From assembly GCA_900766745.1 (NCBI GenBank), contig CAAFWR010000101.1, positions 1 to 9,186 of the forward strand: a stretch of 9,186 nucleotides of DNA, read 5' to 3'. Source of the stretch: Methanobacteriaceae archaeon. Lineage in GTDB: Archaea > Methanobacteriota > Methanobacteria > Methanobacteriales > Methanobacteriaceae. Shown here one piece after another: positions 1-5,725 of the stretch. The notes below the pieces were generated by a model. The model saw only the letters and a program-made list of their open reading frames with translations. It was not told where the DNA came from and did not search any database. How positions within the stretch are numbered: the stretch's first letter is position 1; each line of letters opens with the position of its first letter. The translations under genes and the position numbers were made by a program.

Positions 1-119
1 ATGCTACTCTTTCAGGCATTTCAATCGTAGTTTTAAACAATGAGACTTATTATTATCCCCCTAATTCGAATATTAATTTAAACAACAAAACAAAAATATG
101 GAATTATAGGAAGATATAA

Positions 120-842
120 AATACTCAATAGAGTGATGAATTATATGAATTAGATACAGATTAACTATAATTTTAATAAAAGCAATTTCATTTTATTTTA
201 TTACCATAACTATTTTGAACCATTATTCCACATCAACATATACAATCAATATAACTAAAATTTATTTTAAATAAAAAGTTGAAATTTATACTGAAGTTAA
301 TTTGAAAAATTCAATAAAAAAAATCATTAATATTATAGTATTAATCTAATACAAATAATAATAGAGTTTTAAATTCCATATAAACAAATAATATATCAGT
401 TATTCCATATTATGCTAATTTACAATCTTTAAATAGAAATAAAATATAGTTAAAAATTAATGTAAAAATATTTTGGCTAACCTAAAATTATAAATTTTAT
501 ATAGGAGTTTATTCAAATAATTAAATGTATTATACAGAAAATAATACCAAAATTAATTAGAGTTATTCACAATTATTATATCATTTATTATTTAGAAAAA
601 ATATGAGGCGATAAGCTAAAATAAAAAAAATAAGACCATAAAAACAAAAATAATTACTATAAATTAATAAAAACCCAATAATATGGCGTTTTAATAGCTT
701 TAACTAAATTATCAAATTAAATAATAATTAAAAACTCTTTTTAACTTAACTTGAAATTTATACAAAAAATATTTAAGTATAATTTAAAGAATTAAATGTT
801 AATTATTTAATCATAAATTATCCCTAAATAATTTAAGCTAAT
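120..842. other. Long AT-rich intergenic region upstream of dnaG
   Basis: I see no gene in this stretch. All frames on both strands are broken by frequent stops, and no tRNA-like or GC-rich structured segment is present. The base composition is extreme: the 60-base lines starting at 61 and 121 each contain 11 G+C, against 20 of 60 in the first line of the window. The region must carry the dnaG promoter. The stretch around 765-800 has several TATA-like A/T runs, but none stands out enough to name one. A 9-bp inverted repeat lies just before the dnaG ribosome site and is listed separately. Long, very AT-rich spacers are common in Methanobrevibacter, so length alone is not evidence of function. 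Confidence 0.75.
801..833. repeat. 9-bp inverted repeat just before dnaG
   Basis: AATTATTTA at 801-809 is matched by its exact reverse complement TAAATAATT at 825-833, with a 15-base spacer. It ends 9 bases before the dnaG Shine-Dalgarno sequence. It could form a weak hairpin in the mRNA leader or bind a dimeric regulator. The arms are pure A/T in very AT-rich DNA, so chance is a serious alternative. Confidence 0.3.
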
Positions 843-848
843 AGGAGG
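843..848 (+). promoter_or_regulatory. Ribosome binding site of dnaG
   Basis: AGGAGG at 843-848, seven bases before the ATG at 856, is a near-perfect Shine-Dalgarno match and fixes the dnaG start. Confidence 0.85.
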
Positions 849-855
849 CTTAATC

Positions 856-2082
856 ATGGGAAAAGGAGAAGAATTAACAACAACAAAATATTTAATTCAT
901 GCACAGATTAATGCAAATGGAATTGTTGAAAAACCCGATGTTGTTGGTGCAGTTTTTGGACAAACAGAAGGTTTACTCAGTAGCGATTTAGACTTAAGAG
1001 AACTCCAAAGAACTGGTAGAATTGGAAGAATCCAAGTTATGATGAGAGCAAATAGCGGAAGATCTAAAGGAGAAATTGTGATTCCATCTAGTTTAGATAG
1101 AATTGAAACCGCTATACTTGCAGCTTCATTAGAAACAATTAACCGTGTTGGACCTTGTGAAGCAAAAATCCGCACTTTAAAAGTAGAAGACGTGAGAGCT
1201 GTTAAAAGAGAACAAGTTGTAAACCGTGCAAAAGAAATTTATAGAAGTATGGTTGATACTGTAGGGCCAACTAGCATCAAAATGATTGAAGAAGTAAGAG
1301 AAGCTATGCGCGTCCATGAAATTTCCGAGTATGGAGAAGACAGATTACCTGCAGGGCCAAACATACATTCTTCAGATGCAATCATTGTTGTTGAAGGTCG
1401 TTCTGACGTTTTAAACTTATTGAAATACGGCATCAAAAATACAGTAGCTGTTGAAGGAGTTAGTGTACCTCGTTCAATTGGGGAATTAACTAAAAAAAGA
1501 ACTACAACCGCATTTGTTGATGGTGACCGTGGTGGAGAATTGATTTTAAAAGAATTGCTCCAAATTGGTGATATTGACTACATTACAAGAGCACCAAAAG
1601 GAAAAGAAGTAGAAGATCTTGAAAAAGATGAAGTTCTAATAGCTTTAAGAGATAAAGTTCCAACTGAGCAGTTTTTAGCAAATCATGAAGATATTATTCC
1701 AAATAATGAAAATAGACAAAACAACAAGCATCATCATAAAAAAGAAAGACAAAATAACAACATAAAAAAAGAAGAAAAAGAACCATCTATTGAAGATGAT
1801 GAAATAATTTTAATGAAAGATATGCTTAAAGAATTTGAAGAAACAGAAACTGCAGCATTTCTTGATAAAGCTTTAAACATTACTAAAGAAGTAGCCGTTG
1901 AAAATCTCTACAATGAATTGAAAAATAGTGATGAAAAAATTGATTTAATCATATTTGATGGTGTTGTAAGTCAAAGATTAGTTGACATATGTGCCGCAAA
2001 AAATATTAATAAGATTGTTGCATTTAAAGCAGCAAATATTGTTAAAAAACCATCAGACATACAAATAATTACAATGGATTAA
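856..2082 (+). CDS. dnaG: Archaeal DnaG-type primase (exosome-associated, TOPRIM domain)
   Basis: A 408-residue protein, about the normal length for archaeal DnaG. The N-terminus (about residues 10-60) has the archaeal signature, including [16 protein letters not shown] and a TGRIGRI stretch. A TOPRIM domain spans about residues 173-255; its metal-binding acidic residues are Glu180 in VVEGRSD and Asp222/Asp224 in DGDRGG. A low-complexity Asn/Lys/His/Glu linker (about 283-312, with three His at 292-294) leads to a C-terminal segment with conserved ends. In archaea this family is mainly known as a stable component of the RNA-degrading exosome, where it helps bind A-rich RNA; primase activity has also been reported in some species. 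The start is set by AGGAGG at 843-848. The gene stands alone after a long spacer and its stop codon lies inside a terminator hairpin, so it is probably monocistronic. No key residue is missing. Confidence 0.96.
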   Translation: MGKGEELTTTKYLIHAQINANGIVEKPDVVGAVFGQTEGLLSSDLDLRELQRTGRIGRIQVMMRANSGRSKGEIVIPSSLDRIETAILAASLETINRVGPCEAKIRTLKVEDVRAVKREQVVNRAKEIYRSMVDTVGPTSIKMIEEVREAMRVHEISEYGEDRLPAGPNIHSSDAIIVVEGRSDVLNLLKYGIKNTVAVEGVSVPRSIGELTKKRTTTAFVDGDRGGELILKELLQIGDIDYITRAPKGKEVEDLEKDEVLIALRDKVPTEQFLANHEDIIPNNENRQNNKHHHKKERQNNNIKKEEKEPSIEDDEIILMKDMLKEFEETETAAFLDKALNITKEVAVENLYNELKNSDEKIDLIIFDGVVSQRLVDICAAKNINKIVAFKAANIVKKPSDIQIITMD

Positions 2083-2109
2083 ACTAATCCATTGACTTTT
2101 TTTATTTTT
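2072..2109 (+). terminator. Hairpin plus T-tract terminator of dnaG
   Basis: A perfect 10-bp stem is formed by CAATGGATTA (2072-2081) and TAATCCATTG (2085-2094) around a 3-base loop. It is followed by seven T (2097-2103), an A and five T (2105-2109). The dnaG stop codon TAA (2080-2082) sits in the stem and loop. The xerA start is only 13 bases beyond the T-tract. Archaeal RNA polymerase stops mainly at U-tracts, so the T-runs are the firmer part of the call. Confidence 0.7.
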
Positions 2110-2122
2110 AAATAGTGAGAAT

Positions 2123-3094
2123 ATGGATGAATATATTCGAACAAAAACCCAAACTAATCGGAATGAACCAAAAATAGAATTTCCTATTTATAGAGATGGC
2201 GAAAAGCTTAATCTCCTTGAATATTATGATTTTGAAGAGATGATTGAGGATTATTTGGTTGAACTGGAAATTAGAAATTACTCTTTAAACACTATAAAAA
2301 CATATAAATCAATTATTAAGAATTTTTATTTATTTTTACAAGAATCTGATAAATTATATGATGACCGGCAATTTTTAAGGACTTTTAAACGATATATTCA
2401 ACATTTAAAAAGAGATAAAGAAGTCAGTCAGAATTATATTTACTTGGTTACGGTAGTTGTTAAGAAATTTCTAGAATTTAACCATATCTTCTTTTTAGAT
2501 GATGTTAGTGCACCAAAAAGAACCAAATCACTTCCAAAATCCCTAAATGAAAAAGAAGTTAAGAATTTAATAGAATCTGTTGAATATGACAAAGACAATA
2601 TAACTAGCACCAAATTAAGAGATAAACTTATTCTAACACTACTTTACTCATCTGGCTTAAGAGTTTCAGAGCTTGTAAAACTGATTGTAAAAGATATAGA
2701 TTTTGAAGAGCGAACCATACTAATCAGAGGAAAAGGAGATAAAGATAGAGTTGTGTTATTTGATAAAGATACTAAAGGAATGATACAAGAATATCTGGAC
2801 CTAAGGACCATAGATAGCAAATATCTATTTACAAATAGAAATGGACATCATCTAACTCCAAGATACATACAGATAATGATTAAAAAATATGGTAAAAAAG
2901 CCGGAATTAAAAAGAAGGTAACTCCTCACGTTTTAAGACATTCCTATGCAACACATTTACTTAAAAACGGAGTGGATATTAGGGTTATCCAACAATTGCT
3001 AGGCCACTCAAGCTTATCCACAACCCAGATATATACAAGCGTTGACATGGATACTATTAAAACTGTATATGATGAAGCAAAAAAGAAAATCTAA
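2123..3094 (+). CDS. xerA: Tyrosine recombinase, XerA/XerD-like
   Basis: A 323-residue site-specific recombinase of the phage-integrase family. An N-terminal SAM-like core-binding domain (about residues 40-125, with the pattern [16 protein letters not shown]) is followed by the catalytic domain. All active-site residues are visible: Arg180 (SGLRVSEL), Lys204 (GKGDKDR), His269 and Arg272 ([12 protein letters not shown]), His295 ([11 protein letters not shown]) and the nucleophile Tyr304 (QIYTSVD). The Arg-Lys, His-His and His-Tyr spacings equal those of E. coli XerD as I recall that sequence. Archaeal XerA acts at dif to resolve chromosome dimers, which is the likely role here; I see no phage or transposon genes nearby. 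About 36 charged residues precede the core-binding domain, so the protein is longer than the roughly 285-300 residues typical of XerA. The ATG at 2123 has only a weak GTGAG at 2115-2119 with a 3-base gap, so a start further in, such as Met40, is possible but would trim the domain. Confidence 0.9.
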   Translation: MDEYIRTKTQTNRNEPKIEFPIYRDGEKLNLLEYYDFEEMIEDYLVELEIRNYSLNTIKTYKSIIKNFYLFLQESDKLYDDRQFLRTFKRYIQHLKRDKEVSQNYIYLVTVVVKKFLEFNHIFFLDDVSAPKRTKSLPKSLNEKEVKNLIESVEYDKDNITSTKLRDKLILTLLYSSGLRVSELVKLIVKDIDFEERTILIRGKGDKDRVVLFDKDTKGMIQEYLDLRTIDSKYLFTNRNGHHLTPRYIQIMIKKYGKKAGIKKKVTPHVLRHSYATHLLKNGVDIRVIQQLLGHSSLSTTQIYTSVDMDTIKTVYDEAKKKI

Positions 3095-3133
3095 ACAATG
3101 AAAGCTTCAAATTAGCTATGATTAGATTAATTA

Positions 3134-3167
3134 TTTATATTACATCAACCAAATATACAAATTGATG
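3134..3167 (+). promoter_or_regulatory. Candidate bioY promoter with overlapping inverted repeat (possible operator)
   Basis: A TATA-like element TTTATATTA lies at 3134-3142. Immediately downstream, CATCAA (3143-3148) and TTGATG (3162-3167) form a perfect 6-bp inverted repeat with a 13-base spacer. If the TATA element is used, transcription would start near 3163, so a protein on the repeat would sit between TATA and start, a classic repressor position. Biotin genes in many prokaryotes are controlled by BirA at inverted repeats, which makes a biotin repressor one possibility, but the arms do not clearly match the BirA consensus I know. This is a position-based inference. Confidence 0.35.
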
Positions 3168-3174
3168 AAAAATT

Positions 3175-3180
3175 AGGAGG
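3175..3180 (+). promoter_or_regulatory. Ribosome binding site of bioY
   Basis: AGGAGG at 3175-3180, five bases before the ATG at 3186. It is a strong Shine-Dalgarno match and fixes the bioY start. Confidence 0.85.
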
Positions 3181-3185
3181 AAAAC

Positions 3186-3797
3186 ATGAATATTAATGTT
3201 AATGACCTTTATACTATAAGAAAAAATGTCTTTGACAGTATTCAAAATTCAAGTACTGTCAAAAAAATAATGATGGCTTTTTTAATGGCTTGTTTTACAG
3301 GTATAATGGCTCAAATAATAATAAAATTACCATGGACTCCAGTTCCGATTACTGGACAAACATTTGCAGTTTTAACTGCCGGTTTGATATTGGGTAAAAA
3401 ATATGGGGCTTTATCTCAAATATTATACATTTTAGTAGGTATACTCTTCATTCCATGGTTTGGAGGAATGACTGGTGGAATTGATATTGTTCTTGGTTCA
3501 GACATAGGATATTTCATAGGATTTGTACTAACTTCTTACTTTATCGGATCAATTACTGAAAAATATGCGAAATCCCGTAAATTTATCCGTTCAGTACTTG
3601 TAATAGGAATAGGTAATTTTGCACTTATTTACATTCCAGGTTTAGCTGGATTAGCATTATGGGCTTACATAACCCAAGGAACCATCTTAAGCATTGCTGA
3701 TTTATTGATGATGGGATTCATACCATTCATATTTGGAGGCATTGTAAAAGTAATTGGTGCAAGTGCAGTTTCTAAAGTATTTTTACCTAAAGAATAG
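3186..3797 (+). CDS. bioY: BioY, biotin-binding S component of an ECF transporter
   Basis: A 203-residue integral membrane protein, about the usual BioY length. The family signature is LPWTPVPITGQT at residues 48-59, followed by FAVLTAGLILGKKYGALSQ and the Gly-rich loop WFGGMTGGIDIVLGSDIGYFIGF. About six hydrophobic segments are visible, at roughly residues 26-47, 60-78, 80-97, 107-128, 136-165 and 171-195. BioY captures biotin at the membrane and works with the energizing module EcfA/EcfA'/EcfT. None of these partners is encoded in this window, so they must come from elsewhere, or BioY works alone as reported for some species. Methanogens need biotin for enzymes such as pyruvate carboxylase. 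The gene has its own strong ribosome site, a possible regulated promoter and a hairpin terminator, so it is probably transcribed alone. Confidence 0.93.
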   Translation: MNINVNDLYTIRKNVFDSIQNSSTVKKIMMAFLMACFTGIMAQIIIKLPWTPVPITGQTFAVLTAGLILGKKYGALSQILYILVGILFIPWFGGMTGGIDIVLGSDIGYFIGFVLTSYFIGSITEKYAKSRKFIRSVLVIGIGNFALIYIPGLAGLALWAYITQGTILSIADLLMMGFIPFIFGGIVKVIGASAVSKVFLPKE

Positions 3798-3823
3798 CTT
3801 ACGATTTGAATTTATTTCTAAAA

Positions 3824-3859
3824 TGAATAAGACACAACCTTATTCACATTACTTTTTTT
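3824..3859 (+). terminator. Hairpin plus T-run terminator of bioY
   Basis: An 8-bp perfect stem, TGAATAAG (3824-3831) and CTTATTCA (3839-3846), encloses a 7-base loop and is followed six bases later by seven T (3853-3859). It lies 26 bases past the bioY stop and ends 6 bases before the next start codon, so the DUF1284 gene would need its own promoter or readthrough. Confidence 0.65.
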
Positions 3860-3865
3860 GATATA

Positions 3866-4267
3866 ATGAAACTTAAATTAAGGGGACATCATTTACTGTG
3901 TCTTCAGGGATTTCATGGATATGGTTATGATGACAGTTTTGTGGAAAACATGACTAGAATCAATGAAATCAGAAAAACAGACATAGAAGTGACTGTTTGT
4001 GAGTGTCCAGATGATATATGCAAAGCATGCCCAAATCTTAAAAATAACCAGTGCTTAAATGAGACTGAAAATGAGAAGATCATAAAAATGGATGGAAAAG
4101 TTTTAGAAAAGCTTCCAAAAACTGAATTTGAATCATCTAAAGAGCTATTTAAACTGGTAAACAGAAAATTCACCTCAAAATCTTCAGTAAGAGATATTTG
4201 TGAAAATTGTAGGTGGATGGAAAAATGTCTATTTATTAAGAACCTTGAAACCAATAAATTTAAATAA
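3866..4267 (+). CDS. DUF1284 family protein, cysteine-rich
   Basis: A 133-residue protein whose N-terminus, RGHHLLCLQGFHGYGY (residues 6-21), is the hallmark of DUF1284; function is unknown in the family. It has nine cysteines, at 12, 45, 47, 52, 55, 63, 112, 115 and 121, plus the His8-His9 pair. They fall in two clusters, CxCx4CxxCx7C (45-63) and CxxCx5C (112-121). That layout suggests an iron-sulfur cluster or zinc sites; this is an inference from spacing. There is no signal peptide or membrane segment, so it is probably cytosolic. The ATG at 3866 directly opens the conserved MKLKLRGHH start, although no clear Shine-Dalgarno sequence precedes it (only TTGAT). The start lies 6 bases after the bioY terminator T-run. 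The stop codon lies inside an 11-bp tandem repeat. Confidence 0.85.
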   Translation: MKLKLRGHHLLCLQGFHGYGYDDSFVENMTRINEIRKTDIEVTVCECPDDICKACPNLKNNQCLNETENEKIIKMDGKVLEKLPKTEFESSKELFKLVNRKFTSKSSVRDICENCRWMEKCLFIKNLETNKFK

Positions 4268-4283
4268 TAGATAAATAATAGAT
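4262..4283. repeat. 11-bp tandem duplication
   Basis: AAATAATAGAT occurs twice head to tail, at 4262-4272 and 4273-4283. The first copy contains the stop codon of the DUF1284 gene (4265-4267), and the second runs into the probable promoter of the tRNA gene. It looks like a simple slippage duplication. Confidence 0.7.
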
Positions 4284-4289
4284 ATAATT
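4281..4289 (+). promoter_or_regulatory. Possible TATA box of the tRNA-Gln gene
   Basis: GATATAATT at 4281-4289 is centred about 25 bases before position 4310, which would start transcription a few bases upstream of the mature tRNA end at 4314. A second TATA-like element, TGTATATTT at 4292-4300, is rather too close to the tRNA. Confidence 0.35.
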
Positions 4290-4313
4290 GTTGTATATTT
4301 CATACAATCAAAT

Positions 4314-4385
4314 AGTCCCGTAGGGTAGTGGTAATCCTTCTAGGCTTTGGACCCGGAGACGGCGGTTCGACTCCGCTCGGGACTA
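4314..4385 (+). tRNA. tRNA-Gln, anticodon TTG
   Basis: A complete 72-base cloverleaf. The acceptor stem AGTCCCG (4314-4320) pairs fully with CGGGACT (4378-4384), with discriminator A4385 and no encoded CCA. The D-loop carries AGTGGTAA. The anticodon loop CTTTGGA (4345-4351) gives anticodon TTG at 4347-4349. The T-arm is GGCGG, loop TTCGACT, CCGCT, with one G-U pair. The first pair, A1-U72, is what archaeal GatDE uses to recognise tRNA-Gln, so this tRNA is expected to be charged with Glu and then amidated. The anticodon stem CTAGG/CCCGG has an A-C mismatch at 29-41 and a G-U at 28-42, and the D-stem is weak (G10-U25, U13-U22 mismatch). No intron is present. Confidence 0.93.
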
Positions 4386-4410
4386 TTCTTTTTAATTATT
4401 TACTTTTTTT
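4386..4410 (+). terminator. T-rich tract after tRNA-Gln
   Basis: The tRNA is followed directly by T-runs, with five T at 4390-4393 and around it, and seven T at 4404-4410. Such tracts are the normal stop signal for archaeal tRNA transcripts. The tract also occupies the place where the promoter of the next gene would be, so it may serve both purposes or be read through. Confidence 0.5.
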
Positions 4411-4420
4411 AACGATTTTA

Positions 4421-5593
4421 ATGAAAAACTTATTAATAATAGGTATTAACACAAGAAGCTTGGTTAATTCAGCTTTAAAGTTAGATTACAATGTTTTTAC
4501 AACAACCTATTTTAAAACATCAGATTTTCCAGACATTAAAAACTGCAAATCTCTTTTAAATGAAAAAGAAAACCAGTCCTGCGGTTCCTTTGAAGATCTC
4601 TATAGTGCTGAAAATATTTTAAAAGAATCTGCCGAATATTTGGAACTTGCAGATTATATAGTCTTACAGTCAGGAGTTTCACCATCTGATTTTAAGGGAA
4701 AATACAGCAAATACAAGAAAAAGATTCTTGGAAATACAGCTACTGAAAATATTGAAGACAAATTCAGATTCTATAAAAAAATAAGAAACGAATTTAAAAC
4801 TCCTGAAACTTTTAATATAAATGATGTAGATGAAGCTATTGAAATTGCGGATAGTTATCCTGAAAAGCAATTTATTTTAAAACCTTTAAGTGGAAGTGGT
4901 GGGTATAACATAAATCTTTTAGATAATGATAGCTTAAATGAATTAAAAGATATTGAAAAACCTTGCATTCTTCAGGAATATATTGAAGGTATGAATCTAA
5001 GCTCATCAACACTTGGAACTGGGGAAAAATCAAAACACCTAATCAACTCAAGACTGCTGACAGCTAGAGACTTTGGAGATAAAAACAGTTTCATGTACAT
5101 TGGAAATATTCTGCCTCTTACAAAAAAGCTCCATCCTGATGGAGATAGCTTAAACAGTGAAATGAAAGAAACATCTGAAAGGTTAATAAAAAAATTCAAA
5201 CTAAAAGGCTCCAATGGTATAGATTTCATAGCTAGTGAAAAGGGATTGTATGTAATAGAATTAAATCCAAGAATACAGGGAACCTATGAATGCTGTGAAA
5301 ATGTTTTAAATGTCAACATGCTATATGCACATATTGAGGCATGTAATGGAAACTTAATAGATATCCCTCCAATAAATGGATATAGCTATAAAAAAATAAT
5401 CTATGCAAATGAAACAAATAAATTCAAGGGATTGCCTTTGGAAAATATCTACGATCTTCCCCATATTGGTTCAATAACTGAAAAAGGAGAACCTTTACTT
5501 ACAATAATTGACAAAAATGAAAATTTAGATAAATTAATTGAAAATATAGAATTGTTAACAAAAAAAGTAGTAGATTTAGAAAAATCCCACTAA
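4421..5593 (+). CDS. ATP-grasp superfamily protein, predicted ATP-dependent carboxylate-amine ligase
   Basis: A 390-residue protein starting at ATG 4421 (residues MKNLLIIGINTRSLV, a Rossmann-like N-terminal strand). The reading frame stays open back to a GTG inside the tRNA gene, but that start would put coding sequence over the tRNA and is rejected. ATP-grasp features are visible: the glycine-rich loop KPLSGSGG (residues 154-161) with Lys154, the LQEYIEG nucleotide-binding segment (184-190), Asp268 in SNGIDFIA, and the metal-binding ELNPR at 280-284. Enzymes of this fold join a carboxylate to an amine or thiol using ATP through an acyl-phosphate. The length and overall form resemble the archaeal predicted carboligases grouped as COG2232; the substrate is unknown, and neighbours give no hint. 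It is longer than MfnD, the tyramine-glutamate ligase of methanofuran synthesis. No Shine-Dalgarno sequence precedes the ATG, so the mRNA may be leaderless. Its 3' end overlaps the opposing small gene by 18 bases. Confidence 0.85.
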   Translation: MKNLLIIGINTRSLVNSALKLDYNVFTTTYFKTSDFPDIKNCKSLLNEKENQSCGSFEDLYSAENILKESAEYLELADYIVLQSGVSPSDFKGKYSKYKKKILGNTATENIEDKFRFYKKIRNEFKTPETFNINDVDEAIEIADSYPEKQFILKPLSGSGGYNINLLDNDSLNELKDIEKPCILQEYIEGMNLSSSTLGTGEKSKHLINSRLLTARDFGDKNSFMYIGNILPLTKKLHPDGDSLNSEMKETSERLIKKFKLKGSNGIDFIASEKGLYVIELNPRIQGTYECCENVLNVNMLYAHIEACNGNLIDIPPINGYSYKKIIYANETNKFKGLPLENIYDLPHIGSITEKGEPLLTIIDKNENLDKLIENIELLTKKVVDLEKSH

Positions 5594-5725
5594 ATGTAAA
5601 ATAAATAAAATAAGACCAATAGTTATCATAAAAGTAGTTATAACCATAGCTCTTGTAATCCAAATAAAAACTTTAGCCTTATTATCTGGATCTTTCAACC
5701 ATTGATCAACAGGATTACGTCTCAT
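5576..5725 (-). CDS. Small single-pass membrane protein, 49 residues, unknown function
   Basis: An open frame from ATG (5725-5723) to TAA (5578-5576). It encodes a hydrophilic N-terminus starting MRRNPVDQWLKDPDNKAK (residues 1-18), then VFIWITR, and one strongly hydrophobic helix over about residues 26-48, ending VGFF. The Arg25 and Lys residues before the helix suggest a cytoplasmic N-terminus. The amino-acid pattern, with a soluble head, Trp residues near the interface and a clean helix, is typical of a real small membrane protein and not a chance frame. It follows atpD by 50 bases on the same strand, so it may be the last gene of the ATP synthase operon or have its own promoter: TTTATATTT lies on the minus strand at 5742-5750, about 21 bases before the ATG. 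The ribosome site is weak (AAAGAT). The last six codons overlap the end of the ATP-grasp gene. I do not recognise the family. Confidence 0.7.
   Translation of the reverse strand: MRRNPVDQWLKDPDNKAKVFIWITRAMVITTFMITIGLILFILHLVGFF

Noticed and set aside
133..139. GTGATGA resembling a C box of a C/D guide RNA
   Set aside because: No D, C' or D' boxes at suitable distances; the next CTGA is about 150 bases away.
897..1436. Minus-strand open frames within dnaG (897-1175 and 1239-1436)
   Set aside because: Opposite the conserved DnaG domains; composition reflects the complementary strand of a real gene.
2123..3094. Recombinase as integrase of an integrated element
   Set aside because: No other mobile-element genes, no duplicated attachment site at the nearby tRNA-Gln 3' end that I can find, and all neighbours are chromosomal housekeeping genes.
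4328..4420. Upstream extension of the ATP-grasp frame to a GTG at 4328
   Set aside because: It lies inside the tRNA-Gln gene and across its T-rich 3' flank; the conserved protein start is the ATG at 4421.
3925..5229. Minus-strand open frames opposite the DUF1284 and ATP-grasp genes
   Set aside because: Shadows of real genes; no ribosome sites and no recognisable protein character.
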